Origin: Byssochlamys sp. IMV 00236
Lineage: Eukaryota; Ascomycota; Eurotiomycetes; Eurotiales; Thermoascaceae
Direction: 5' to 3'
Length of the DNA stretch: 64,000 nucleotides
Assembly: GCA_001931875.2 (NCBI GenBank)
Contig: MSJH02000816.1
Location: 62,001 to 126,000 of the forward strand
Part shown: one piece after another, positions 23,601 through 36,589 of the stretch
Numbering within the stretch: position 1 is the stretch's first letter
Layout: each line of letters begins with the position of its first letter
Made by a program: the position numbers and the translations under genes
Notes under the pieces: model-generated
Told to the model about the DNA's origin: nothing
Databases searched by the model: none
What the model saw: the letters and a program-made list of their open reading frames with translations, nothing else

Positions 23601-26600
23601 ATTCTTCAGATAGTCTAGTATTAGTCTTATTTCTCTCTTAATATTTAATATCTTTAGCTAAATATATTTAGTAAATCTTTTATATATTTCTTTTATACTT
23701 CTTTAGGAGTTTTTATAATAATATTTTTTAATAACTTCTTTTTATTTTAATAACTCCCTTAGAGCTATTATAGGTCTATTTAATATATTTATTAAATAAA
23801 CCTTTTTATATTTCTTTTTATACTATATATTAACAGAATATTTTATTTTTATAGTAAAAAGATTATACCTTTTAAATAATCTATACCCTTATAATTTTCT
23901 AACTCCTTTATTTAATTTAATAGGTTTAAATATCTCTACTTCTTTATTTTTAATTTCTTTACTTGCTTTAAAGCTAATATTATTTATTAAATATAGCTTT
24001 TATAAGCCTTTTCTATTTTTAATCTAGTATTTATTATTTTTTTTTAGCTTTAATTTAATAATTTTTATACCTAGAATAATAGATTATATAATATTTCTTC
24101 CCTTAACTTATTTCTTAGATTATCTATTAAAAATACCTAAATAATAGCTTAATTCTTTTAGTTTATAGAGTAAATTATACTCTTTACTATCCTATTTAAT
24201 AGAGTAATATATTATAAATATGTTTAATACTTAAAAGGCCGTCCTAAAATATAATTATAGTTAATCTTATTATTTATTATAAAGAAAGAGATTTTATAAT
24301 AAAAGGATCTTATTTATATAGGTATTTTTTATAGAGATCTATAAAAGAGATCTGCCCGCTATTTATTAATATTATATTATTTCTAAATTTTTAGCTTATA
24401 ATAAGTTTATAGTAATTTGCTATATTTTTATATATTATATTAATTTTAGCTTTACTATCTACTATAATATTTTATATCTTCTTATAATTATTAATTTTAA
24501 TTAGTAACTTTAGAGTTATAGCTATATATAGTACCTTATCTTTATTAAAAGGCTTAAATTATAAAAATGTATAAGTATATTAATCTATATTATTTATTAT
24601 ATACTTTATATTTAATATAGAGGCATTAAACTATACTCCTTTAATATTATAAAATATTATTTTAGTTATTACTTACTGCAGTTATAAAATAAATAAGGCC
24701 TTATATAAATTAGGAGATAGATTAATAAGGTCCTAAATTAATATCTGAACTCTAGTATCTAATATTTAGTTTATAACCCCTATTATATTAATAATCCCTT
24801 TTAGCTTATTTATAATTTTAAATCTCTTTAATTTTTATTTTTCTTTTATCTTAATAACTTTTTTATTCTTATTTTATTTAGGCGTATTCTTTATTTCTTT
24901 TTTAATTATTCTTATTTTCTTAGTTATATTTAGAGGCTAATAATTACTAAATTAGTTTATTTTAATTAAGGGAAATCTTTATTCTTATTTAATTATTTTC
25001 TGTAGTTTTTCCTTATATAATTATTTAATTTTATTTTATCTTTTTTTTACTTTTTAGGGCTTATCTAATCTTATTATATTAATAAAGTAGTAATTTTTTA
25101 TAATATCCCTGGCTTCTTCCTTAAAGCTTAAGTTATCCCTAGGCTGTCTTAATATAATTAACTAGATATTATATTTAATTAAGCTAATATTTTTTTATTC
25201 CTCTTTTAATCTTTATTTAATAATCTTTTTTTATAATATATTCCCCTATATAAGATAAATAACTTCTCTATTCTATCCTTTTAGCCTAAAGTAAAATTTA
25301 TAATTTTTTTTTTAATAAATAAGCTTCTAATTTAAGAGGCTTTTTAAATCTAGGTAATAAGATTAAATATAATTAGGAGCTTAGCAGAAGTTATATAAAT
25401 TTAGAAGTATTTTAGATTCTCTAGTTAGGTTAAATCTTAAAGATATTTTAGCTTATATATTTATGCTAGTATTAAATATATTATTATTAGGCCTCTCTAT
25501 ATACTATATACTATATAGTTTTAATTTCTTAAACTCTTTTATTAATTAATTAATCTATAACTACTTTATTAACTTTACTTTAATACTTTATTATTTAGTC
25601 TTACTCTTATTCTTATTTAAATAGGTTTTATTAGATTTAATAAAAAATTATATATTATTTTTTTTAATTATCTTTTCCTTTATTAAAGCCGCTATATCTT
25701 AATCTTTCTCTAGTTTACTGCTATTAAGATAGCGAAAGGTTTTAGTTATTCTTACCCTATTTATTATTTTTTTATAAAAATTAATATATTTAATAATAGA
25801 TAAAGTATAGTAATCTATATTTAACTCTTAAATTATTTATTACTTAAGCTTCCCTAAAAATTTTTAAAGATATTAAACTCTTTATAAATATCAGCTTAAC
25901 TTATTTAAAGTTATTAGCACTTTTAATATAGCTTAATATTCTTAATTATACTCTTTTAGGTTCTTAGAGCTATTATATTTTATATTTTTAAACCTTTTTA
26001 GTTATTAAATATTATATTTCCTTTAATACTTATTATAATAAATATATTCTTATTTAGTTACTTCTGCTAATTTTAGATAATTTTTTTTTATATTTAGATT
26101 AAGTATTTATTTATAATAATATTAATAGGCTATAATAGTTTATAAATTATTTAATTTTCTCCTTTTTTAAGAGTTAATTTGCCTTATATAGCCTCTTAAA
26201 AAATCTTAAATAATAAGTAATATTATCCCTTTTAAAATATAATATCTTAGGATTTTTAAATATTAGCATCTGCGGAGCTAATATAATCTAAATTAGCTAT
26301 ATTATTAATAGTCCTATATTTTTAAATACTTAAGCTATTTATACCTCTAGACCTAGTAATATTAAAGAGCTAAAAGTCTTTTTATCTTAATTAATATTAA
26401 AAAGATTAGTATTTTTTTTTATATTTTTTTAAAAAAATAGTAATAAAGATAATAATAAGAAATTCTTCTACTTTTTAATAAATAATTTTTATTTAATAAT
26501 TTCCTATTCTTTTTAAATCTCTATTTTTCTTTTATACTTATTAAGCTCTTTCTTATATTTAGCAGTCTTTTTTTTCTCTTATTGCTAATATATATTTTTA

Positions 26601-26800
26601 CCTTATATTATATTTACTATCCTTATTAATTTAAAAAATATATTTATCTCTTTTTATTTATAATAGTAATCTTCTTTAATTATTTTATTTATTTTTTTAT
26701 TATTTTTTACTCCTTTCTTTAGCTTTAGCCTTAATCTTAGCTTTTAATTCTCTTTTCTCCCTTATTTTTATTTAATATTTTAATGCCCTATATATTTAGC
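20650..26800 (-). pseudogene. Gypsy R gag-pol relic
   Basis: Colinear in reverse complement with gypsy G1 from about 44,490 to 50,690. Gag is a lysine- and glutamate-rich stretch. The protease is marked by a block around 24,441-24,470 that reads VDSKAKIN on the minus strand, from the aspartic protease motif DSGA. The reverse transcriptase box reads FLDN from FLDD (around 22,978), and RNase H and an integrase follow. The encoded proteins would package, copy and insert the element. The plus strand is accordingly T- and C-rich here, while the same region of the plus-strand copies is A- and G-rich. RIP stops occur every few codons, so no product can be made. Confidence 0.8.
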
Positions 26801-26807
26801 TTTAATT

Positions 26808-27149
26808 TATTATAGGATAAGATATTAAAACTCAGCAGTAAGTTTTAGAGTATAAAAAAATAGAGAAAGAGAAAGAGAGCTCTATTTTTTAGGGCTTAAG
26901 ATAGAGCTAGAAGAGAAGCTTTAATAATAAAATAATATAATAAGTAGAAGCTGTTTTATTACTAAACTAATACTAAATAATAATTAAAAGGGGAATTGCC
27001 TATTTTATTCTATATTAACTAATTAATCTCTCTTGCCTCTTCTCTGCCTTATTAGAAGTATTTAAGCTACCTCTTCTAATAATAGCATATAACTTGCTAA
27101 TTTAATTATATCTTTAGAATCTCTTTAATTACTATTTCTCTCTACTATA
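26808..27149 (-). repeat. 5' LTR of gypsy R
   Basis: 342 bp, partner of 11874-12215. It is more mutated: the outer TGTTATAAG end reads TATTATAGG here. Followed on the plus side by the CTAG target duplication. Confidence 0.9.
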
Positions 27150-27153
27150 CTAG

Positions 27154-28490
27154 TAGTAAGTAAGATAATTATTAAACTATTCTTAACCCTTATTATTATA
27201 TATAAGTTATATTAAATTTAATATAATATTATTATAGCTTATTTAAATGCCTTATTAAATAATAATTAAATTTATATATAATAGCTAATAGAATTTATTA
27301 TAAAAAAAATATTAAGTCTGCTTATTTTATTATATCCTATATAAATTATAAGAATCTGCTAACTTATAAAATATAATACTTATAGATAAACTTTATAAAA
27401 TAAGATCTATATTATTAAAAAAAAGATCTTTATATCCTTATATTAAATAGAGAATAATATATTATTATTTATATTAATAATATGCTTATAATAATACTTA
27501 TAAAAAAAGATATTAATATCTTTATTATAATTTTAAGCAGTTACTTTAATATAAAGATTTTTAATAAACTCTTTAACTTCTTAAGTTATAAGCTTAATAG
27601 AGATTAAATATAAGGAATAATTATTATAAGCTAAGCTAGCTATATATTAACTATTTTAACTAACTTCGGCTTTTATAATAGTAAATTAATAAGAATTTAA
27701 ATTTTTATAATATTAATATATAGACTAAAGACTTTAGAAGAATTAGCTAATAAAGATATTAAAATTAAATATTAAATCTTTATTAGAAAATTAAGCTAGT
27801 TAATAACTAAAATATAGTTAGACTTAGCTTAAGCTATAAACCGCTTATAATAAAAGATAAATAACTTAAATAATAAAAATATTAAAGCAATAAAACATTT
27901 ATTATAATATATTTATTAAGCTTTTAACTATAGTATTAAACTAAGAGTAGATCTTAATAGAGGTATTAAAGTTTATATAAATATTAGTTACTTAAATAAC
28001 TCTAATAAGACTTTAATTAAAGCATTTATAATATTATATAAAGGCGTATTTATTAGCTAGTCTAGTAAGAAATAATAAATAATAGCTCTATTAATAATAA
28101 TTACTAAATTTTATATATTAAATTCTGTAATAAAAGAAGCTATATTTATAAGAAAGCTAGCTTACCCCTTAAGTCTTAAATAAGATTTAGAGATTCTTAT
28201 ACTTATCTAGACTAATGCAGTAAATACCGCAATTTTAATTAGAAATAGGAGTTATAAATTAATTACTAAATAGCTAAATAATTACTATTTCTTTATTTAA
28301 ACTATAGCAGCTAATAATATAATTAAATTATAGAAGATTAATAGTAAAATAAATCTAGCAGATAGCTTAATAAAGCTACTAAATTAAGTTAAATTTAATA
28401 AGTTTTAGGAGCTTATAAATTTAAAGAAACTAGATATTTAAAGGGATTAAATAAATTATATAATTAGAGAATTAAACCTATTTACTAGCG
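27154..28490 (+). pseudogene. Copia A reverse transcriptase and RNase H relic
   Basis: This continues the pol gene after gypsy R. The catalytic YVDD motif is visible near 27466-27490 as TTATATTAATAATATGCTT (YVDDML with both Asp now Asn). RNase H follows, with the copia signature SWSSKKQ..VALST near 28060-28100 still readable apart from RIP stops. The pol ends with an ADSLIKLLN block near 28330-28380, the ADSLTKPL end motif of copia polyproteins. The same sequence recurs in reverse complement as two pieces of element B (7524-8435 and 28643-29827), which confirms the order of domains. Confidence 0.8.
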
Positions 28491-28503
28491 TAATTAAAGG
28501 AAA

Positions 28504-28642
28504 TATTTTAGTATCTCTAGAGGCTCTAGTAGTAGTTGCCCGCGCTAGCAGCTAGCTTAATTAGCAGAGTAGTAGCTAGATAGATTAGTTTAGCTTAGCC
28601 TCTAAATAGTTCTTTAATTAAGTATCTTTATTAGCTCTAAGA
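28504..28642 (+). repeat. 3' LTR of copia A
   Basis: A 139-bp copy of the 8436-8574 LTR, starting TATTTTAGTATCTCTAGAGG. It ends AGCTCTAAGA directly before GCTTATAAC, which is the continuation of host element B. The two LTRs of A differ mainly by C/T and G/A changes, as expected when RIP acts on both separately. Confidence 0.85.
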
Positions 28643-29827
28643 GCTTATAACTTAAGAAGTTAAAGAATTTATTAAGAATTTTTATATTAAAGTAACTGCT
28701 TAAAGTTATAATACTATAAATCCTAGCTATAACGAATTAAATTAGATAACGTATTAGATTCGTTATAGCGAGTAATTCGCTATAGCAAATATTAGTAAAA
28801 GGTAATTTTTATTATATAATCCTTATTTAGGACCAAATTTTTATAATATTATATAATATAGCCTTAAAAATAAATAATTTTTATTAGCTATTTAAGGATT
28901 TTTACACGTAATATATTACTTATTATAACAAATCCCCATATAAAAATTAGCAAAATCTAGGGAGTCGGAACGAATTTCGTTATAGGGCAATTTAACGAAT
29001 ATTTATATAGGGGGATAAATTAGACACAGTATTCAGTTCGTTATAGCGAGAAATTCGTTATAGGGAAGTTCGTTATAGCCAGGATTTACAGTAAATATAT
29101 TAATATTTTCCTTTATAAGTACTGCTATAAATATATTATTAATATAGATAATAATATATTATTTTCTATTTAATATTAATTAAGATATAAAGATCTTAAA
29201 ATTTATTTATAAGTATTTTATTTTATAAGTTAATAAATTCTTATAATCTATATAAAGCGTAATATTTATTAGCTATTATATATAGATTTATTTATTATTA
29301 TAGTAAATTTTATTAGCTATTATATATAGACTTATTTATTATTTAATAAAGTCTTTAAATAAGCTATAATAATATTATATTAAATTTAATATAGCTTATA
29401 TATAATAATAAGGGTTAAAAATAGTTTAATAGCTATCTTACTTATTATTAAGCTATAATATTATTTATATCTAATAGTTTACTAAAGGTTATTATAGATT
29501 ATTTATTTAGCTCTATATTTCTTAAGAAGCTATTAATATTAGTCTTAATATTATATATTTATTTCTTAGAGAAGACTTTAATATCTTTATTATTTAAATA
29601 AAGAATTAATAATTAAGTTTACTTAGCTTTAAGCTTCTATATTTAAATTTTTATAGTTTATTACTAGTTATTAGCTTATATAAGTTATAGTACTAGAGTT
29701 AAAATACTATATTATTTATTTTTTTAGCCTTTATAGCTTTCTTTACTTAAGCTACTTAAATCTTATAAGCTTATTTATCTCTTAGCTAAAGTATTAGCTT
29801 CTTATCTTATATAAAATATAATAGTAT
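28643..29827 (-). pseudogene. Copia B pol middle piece, carrying a MITE
   Basis: Minus-strand continuation of element B. 28643-28716 is the reverse complement of about 27,515-27,590, and 29089-29827 covers the parts equivalent to 27,154-27,515 and 11,430-11,869 of element A. The A copy is split at this point by gypsy R, so B shows what the uninterrupted A sequence looked like. The piece includes the reverse transcriptase catalytic area. The MITE (28719-29086) is inserted in it and the TIR element T starts at 29838. Confidence 0.7.
28719..29086. mobile_element. 368-bp MITE with TTCGTTATAG subrepeats
   Basis: The ends are AATCCTAGCTATAACGAA on the left and, on the minus strand, AATCCTGGCTATAACGAA on the right, flanked by TA on both sides (28717-28718 and 29087-29088). 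This is the layout of a Tc1/mariner-type miniature element. The motif TATAACGAA or its complement TTCGTTATA, exact or nearly so, is repeated about eight times, clustered in both end regions. There is no coding capacity. Unlike its surroundings it keeps CA, TG and CG dinucleotides (GACACAGTATTCAGTTCG), so it largely escaped RIP. Its length, below the repeat length RIP is known to detect, or a late insertion would explain this. Confidence 0.85.
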
Positions 29828-29837
29828 TTAATCTCGC
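29828..29837 (+). other. Left target duplication of element T
   Basis: TTAATCTCGC, identical to 36662-36671 on the other side of the element. Confidence 0.75.
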
Positions 29838-29900
29838 CGGGATATAGCTCAGCCCAGCCGGGGCTAAGCTTAGCCTACCTAAAAAGCTTAGCCTACCTAA
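29838..29900 (+). repeat. Left terminal inverted repeat of T
   Basis: GC-rich end with a short internal tandem, AAGCTTAGCCTACCTA occurring twice (around 29,870-29,900). The GC content contrasts sharply with the adjoining DNA. Confidence 0.8.
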
Positions 29901-32390
29901 GAAAAATCTAGGTTCAGCTTAGACACTAAGTTAATTTCAATATAGCGTTTAAGTAGGCTTAGTATATATATAGCTTATGTAACTTATAATAAAGTTTTTA
30001 TATTATATTATAGTAAACTATATTTGTTAGGAATTATATATAATATATGCTCTATACTATATTGCAGTATATATTAAGCATAGGTTAAAGCAATACTAAA
30101 ATATATATAGAGAGTTAAAACTGATATTATTCTGCGCAGTTTATTAAGGCGGTATATATAAAGATAGTTATTAAATATATACTGAAGCAATATTAGAATC
30201 CTATCATATAGAAGTTTGTATTATTTATATTATCTTTAACCTTTTTAATAATATCTTCGCCTTGCCTCTATAGTATTATAATCTATTCTCTTATATTATT
30301 ATTATATAATTATAAAAATACTGCTATATTTAAAGGAACTTCTTACCTATAATATAATTTTATCAGCAAGTAATCTAATAAACTATAGGTATTATTATAA
30401 TAAATATATCTCTGCTTAATATTAAGTATATGCTAAATAAAAATAGGCCCAATTTCTAACCTAAATCTAATATAAATCCTAGACTTATATACTGCAGTTA
30501 AGTAAGAAAATAAAAAATCTAATAAGTAAATATTATATATATACTAAAAGTATATTAAATATAGATAGTGCCTGTAATTACTACTAAAAAAAATATTTAT
30601 ATATTAATCTTTAAGTCTTCTATCTTAAGTATAAATAGGAATATATAAGTCTTTTCTTTAAAATTAATTAAGTATATACTAAGCTTCTACAGTTGCTAGG
30701 TATAGATAAATATAAATAGCCTACTTATATATAGTAAAATTATTAATTTATAATCTATTATAAATCTAATATAAGTTCTATATATATATAATATATTAAT
30801 AGTTAAAGTTATAACGCTATATAAGGACTATATATCTGGGGGCGAGTATATTATTGTCTTTAGCATATATTAGATATATATTAATCTGCTATAGTATTAA
30901 ACTATAGTATAAAGACTAATAATATAACTATAGATAAGAAGATAATTAGGCTATAATAAGTTTAGGATTTATTCTATATATACTAAAGCTATATTAATAA
31001 TATATAATATACTAATTAAATATATTTTGCTTAATAAATAGTAAGACACTGATTTTATTTATAAACTATAGTAAGTCTTAGATATATATAAAGCTTATAT
31101 TAAGCTAATATTTTTTCTAATATAGAAAGTATACTAATTAAGGATATTACTATATCTTATAAAAAAATAGCTTATATTAATAATAAGTTCAGAAATAGCT
31201 ATAAGAGCTAGTTTTATTAGAAAATAAGTTTAGTATATATTAATATATAAATAGGATCTATATACTATTTTTTTTATTATTTATATTGCTATTTATATTG
31301 CTATTTATATATAACTTATAACTCTTAGCAGGCTTTTTAGATATATTTAATATATACCTAATATTAACTTTAACTAATCTCGGCCTTTATTCTAGTATTC
31401 TATACCTTTATTAATCCTGTCTTATAAATATACAGTAAGTATACTCTTGCTTATATTATATATATGCTAATCTTATATAGACTAGAAATATCTCACTATT
31501 ATAAGATAATAATAATAGAAATAATAATAAATAGCTTTCTAATTTATCCTGTATATATATTAAACTAAATTATAATATAGGTCCTACCTTAACTTTATTA
31601 AAGTATAAATAGTCTATATCTTATAATAAATATATAAGTAAATATATTATTAATAAAGAAATACTAACTAAATTAAAATATAATTATGCTTATAATTATA
31701 ACTATAGATATTCTTATAGTATTAATAGCTGCAGTGCTAAGTTTATTAGTAAGTTTTTCTCTTTTATATATAGAGTATATATTAAATTTATATCTATAAA
31801 TTATAATTTCTTTTTTTAAGGATAAGTTTTTAGAGGCCTTAAATATATAGATATTTAAGCCCAGCTCTCCCCTAAGTATATATTTAATACCGAATTTTAG
31901 TTTAATATTAAGCTCTTATACTTAAAGATTATTAATGCCGAACTTTAGTTTAATATTAAATTCTTATATTTAAAGACTATTTTTCTATATCTTTAAATAA
32001 TTATAATATAATATTCTTTATTTTTTTATTTATTCTTATTATAGGAGAAAAGGAAATATATATATATATTTATTATATAACTATAGCTATATAGATATAT
32101 ATATTTATTATATAAACTACTGTAATAATTCTTCTCTTTCTTACTTAAATTCTTATTATCTTTACTCTATTATTTCTCTTAATTAAATAATAAAATCAGT
32201 CTCTGCTATTTCTTTTAATAAAAGTCCTCTATTATAGTATATATAAGCTCTATTTTATTTAGAATCTATACTTAACTTCTAGACAATATATGCCAGATAT
32301 AAAATTAATATATGTTTTAAATTAGAACTAGCAGAGCTATTTAAATCTAATAAAGGGGTTTAAACCCTTCTAGATATTAGGATAATATTA

Positions 32391-33203
32391 AATTAAACCT
32401 GGCCTTAAATATAATTAGAATCTCTAAGTCTATCCCTTCCTTAACCTTTATTTAATATATGCTCTTTACTTAATCTATATTAAGAAATATAATCCGAGTC
32501 TGATTCTTTAGAGCTTAGCTTAGTCTGCTTAATCCTAGATTAAACCTAACTCTAATAATAACTAGAATCTCTAAGTTAACCTTTTCCTTAATCTCTATTT
32601 AATATATATTTTATATTTAATCTATATTAAGAATAATAATCTAAGTTTAATTTTTTAAAGCTTAGCTTAATCTGCTTAGTCCTAGATTAAACCTAGTTTT
32701 AATAATAATTAGAACCTCTAGGTTAACCTTTTCTTTAATCTTTATTTAGTATATAATCTGCACTTAATCTGTATTAAGAATAATAATCTAAGTTTAATTC
32801 TTTAAAGCTTAGCTTAGTCTACTTAATCTTAGATTAAACCTGGCTTTAATAATAACTAGAATCTCTAGATTAATCTTTTTCTTAACCTTTATTTAGTATA
32901 TGCTCTGTACTTAATCTGTATTAAGAATAATAATTTAAGTCTAATTTTTTAGAGCTTAGCTTAGTCTACTTAGTCCTAGATTAAATCTAACTCTAATAAT
33001 AATTAGAATCTCTAGATTAACCCTTTTCTTAACCTTTATTTAATATATACTCTGCACTTAATCTGCGTTAAGAATAATAATTTAAGTCTAATTTTTTAGA
33101 GCTTAGCTTAGTCTGCTTAGTCTTAAATTAAACCTGGCTTTAATAATAATTAGAACTTTTAGATTAACCCCTTCCTTAATCTCTACTTAGTATATGCTTT
33201 ATA
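32391..33203 (+). repeat. Tandem repeat, 147-bp unit, about 5.5 copies
   Basis: A landmark in the unit, ATTAAACCT or its mutated form, ends at 32400, 32547, 32694, 32841, 32988 and 33135, that is at exactly 147-bp steps with no insertion or deletion. Each unit contains TTAGAATCTCTA, a TTAGTATATGCTCTG-type motif, TTAAGAATAATAAT, and AGCTTAGCTTAGTCTGCTTA. The last copy is partial. The units differ mostly by C/T and G/A exchanges. Confidence 0.92.
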
Positions 33204-36200
33204 AATATTTTATCTTTAGCTAGTATATATTTAATAAAAGGTTTAGATAAGGATATTAAAATAATCTTAAAATTAGTATTTTTATTAGAAGATTAATTAT
33301 TACTATTATCTAAAGGTATATTATAGGGATTATTAGGATTAAATAGTAAATAAGATTAATTTATTTAATAATTAGCAGCTCTTTAATTCTGTTAGTCTAA
33401 AAGATATATTTAGCATATATTTAAAGGCATATTAAATTTTTATCTTATTATTTCTTTATATCTATTAAGAGATCTATATAGTATTATTATAATTTTGCTA
33501 TATATTATTAATACTATAACTAAAAAGCTCTTATTATTTAGTAATATCTTCTATATATTATTATAGACTAAATATAAATTAGCTTTATTAATATTTAATC
33601 TATATTAGACAGATATTAAGCATATATTAAATATAGATATATTGTTAAATAGCCCCTAATAAAAATAAGTTTTTCCCTATATTATAATTATCTTAAAAGT
33701 AATTATTTTTAAATAATCTAATATATTTTTAAGTATAACTCTACTATTTAAAAGGGATTTTTAATATTTCTTATAATAATACAGTAAAAATCTATAGTTT
33801 TATTTTATTTTAAAGCCATTTTTTAGTATCTAGATATTTCTTACCCTATTAATATATAGTTTAAAGGATTTTTTAATAAAAATATAGATCCTATAGATAT
33901 TTTAGTTAATAAATAAGAAGATAAGATCTTTTAAACTTTTTATAGAAATTGTATTTAATATATATTTAGCAGAAGATAAATATATACTTAAGATATTTTT
34001 ACTAGTTAAGAGAAGGATAAATAGAATATAAGTAGTTATTAAAGCCTAAATATATTTAGCATATACTCTATATCTATTAAGATAATACTAATCAGGTGCT
34101 TATTTCTTATATATATCTATAATAATAGTCTATATCCCTTCTCTATTTAAAATATATGCCTATTAAATATATTAATGTGTAGCTTATAATAATGTTTAAA
34201 ATAATAATTTAAATATTTAAAAATATATATAATAAGTTTATAGAGAGACAAAAGTATAGTAATAGATATTAATCCCTAATATAAAGTTAACATATATTAA
34301 ACATATAATAAGGAGAAGTTAAATATATATTTAGCTTTAGAATTCTAGCTTAAGATTAAAAAGATATTTATATTTCTAAGTACTATCTTATAAGCTAAAT
34401 TTATTTTAAGATATTTAGCTTTTATAAATACTTTTACTTAAGTATTTATATAATAAATAATAATATATTCTTTAGTTTTACTAATATCAATTATACAAAT
34501 CTATTATTTATTACTTTCTCTATATTAATTAAATTTATACTTTTATATAACCCTTATATAGTATTAGTATATATAAAATATATAGTAAGAATAGATTCTA
34601 ATTGGCAATATTTAAACTAAATAAGTATTATAGAAGTTTTTATTTTTAAATTAAATAAGTAATTTTATCCTTAATATTTAAAAAAGCTCTAATTGAATTT
34701 AGAGCTTAACCTTAATATTTTTATTTAAACATATATACTTCAGGAGATATTAAGAATTTATCTATAAGTATCTAGTTAGTATATGCAGAATATAGGCTTA
34801 AGGTATATATAATATATGCGCAGTTATAGTAAGAATATCTTTTTAGTTAATTAAATCTGTAAGTTCTTAAATAAAATCTTAACTCAACTTAGTTAGTAAT
34901 AGAGGAAAATATATATAATCTTTTTAATAAATAAGAAAGATAAAAAAAAATAATCCTAATTATAAGGAATAAAAATATTAATTAAAGTATTATATTTTTT
35001 ATATAAGACTTTAGATATATCTTAAGGGTAGTTAAATCTTAGACCTATAATTAGTATATGCCTAATATATATAGAGCAAATACCTACTGCAAATTATGCG
35101 CCTTAAAGTAATATAGTTAATATAGATATAAGTAGATTAAATAGGAGTATTAGTACTATATATCCTATAAGCTATTAAGATATATAGATAAGGTATATAA
35201 ATTTAAGCTATATATATAGAGATAGCTTATGCAATATATTATAATTTAAAATCATTTATTAATAAGTAACTAATAAAGATAACTGGTAGCTAAGGATATA
35301 TTTAGTATATGCCGAGATTAAATATAGAGTTAAATTTACTTTATGCTGTTTAAAGATTACCGGAGTTTAATTTAAATATACCTATATTTTACTTTCTAGA
35401 TAAAAATAATGCCCTACTAATTATTAATTCTAAAAATAAAGAAATTTATTATACTAATTTTCAGTTTCTCTTTTAAGAAATTTATTAGTAGAAGTAGTAT
35501 TAAATATATAGCCTACTTCTTTATAAAGCATTTTAAAAATATTTAGTTTAATATAGCTATATTTATAGCGTTGTCTAAGTATATACTCTAATATATACTT
35601 ATAATATTTAATGCCGCTGCATTTATATGCCTAATAGTATACCTTATTTTAAATTTTATCCTTTTTATCCTTTTAAAGAAGTAGGAGAGATAGGGTCTTA
35701 TAATTACCTTAAGTATAAAGCCTAAACTAGATTTAAACTATACTTAGCATATGTTTATAATATATTAAATATCTGCTTAAGATAAGGTATAGATATACCT
35801 TTAATAAAAGTTGTTAAAATATTTAACAGATATTTATATTAGAATAGTTATAAGGTAAAGAATTCTTTTAATAGATAAAATATAAAATATTATTAAAATA
35901 AGTTGTTGGATATTTAGGAATAAATAACTTATCTTAAATATTATTAACTATAATCTTAGAGATATTACTATAGCTAATAATAATACCTATAAAAGAAATA
36001 GCCTTCTAAATATATTTAATATATGCCTTGCTAAAATTTATATAAAAAGAATATATTTAATTAAGTCCTATATAAAGAGGAAATTTAGGATATATCTTAA
36101 ATTTTTTATTTTTGCTTTTTATATAGGAATAAATACTGCTTTAATTGCTTATTATATCCTTAAACTAGTTTAAATATATTTTATAAAGGTTATAGTTCTA

Positions 36201-36589
36201 TATAAGTTTGCTTTATAATAAGTTAGCATTTAGTCTAAATATAACAGATATTAAGTATATATTTAGTATCTGCTAGGCCTTTATAGAAATTATATTAATA
36301 TATTTAGATAAGAATATTATGTAGCTATTAATTAAGAATATTATTAACTTAGCTATTAGTTATAATTATTTAGTTCTTAGCTATTTTTAAGTATTTAGGG
36401 AAAAAGTAATAGTACTTAGCTTTATATTAGCTATTATATATATATATATTGCAAATTCTAAAGAGTTTTATTATATAAATATTATTATTAATCTTTAGGT
36501 AGGCTAATCTTATATTAATTATATAATTAGCTTATACTAAGCTTATACTTAATCTGTGCGTAAGGTGGGTTAAGCTTAACCTAGCTAAG

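Larger units (their letters stand above)
11874..27149 (-). mobile_element. Gypsy element R (minus strand), interrupted by copia C
   Basis: A complete Ty3/gypsy element with 342-bp LTRs at 11874-12215 (3' LTR) and 26808-27149 (5' LTR). Its 4-bp target duplication CTAG is exact (11870-11873 and 27150-27153). With copia C and its duplicated 5 bp removed the length is 9,960 bp, against 9,954 bp for sister copy G1. On the minus strand the order is gag (about 26.8-24.9 kb), protease (near 24.46 kb), reverse transcriptase (catalytic box near 22.98 kb), RNase H, integrase (about 21.8-21.1 kb) and a long tail of unknown function down to the 3' LTR. It is inserted in the pol gene of copia A. The low-coordinate LTR keeps the TGTTATAAGATAAGGTGTCG end nearly free of RIP. 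Confidence 0.9.
8436..28642 (+). mobile_element. Copia element A (plus strand), interrupted by gypsy R
   Basis: A complete Ty1/copia element inserted in B. It has two 139-bp LTRs (8436-8574 and 28504-28642), a primer binding site directly after the 5' LTR, gag and integrase (to 11869), the RT-RNase H half (27154-28490) and a short polypurine stretch (AAAGGAAA, 28498 on) before the 3' LTR. The interruption 11874-27149 is gypsy R. Removing R and its CTAG target duplication leaves about 4.9 kb, a normal size for the family. The target sequence in B (GCTTAT) is split with GCT or GCTTA repeated on both sides; which applies depends on whether the LTR starts TATTTT or TTTT. Confidence 0.85.

Noticed and set aside
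28643..28716. A truncated 3' LTR of copia A extending into this stretch
   Set aside because: The LTR ends at 28642, at the same base as the 3' LTR of B. The sequence after it is the continuation of B's pol gene.
32391..33203. CRISPR array or centromeric satellite reading of the 147-bp repeats
   Set aside because: The repeats are head to tail without spacers, and there are only about 5.5 units, confined to element T. They are an internal minisatellite.
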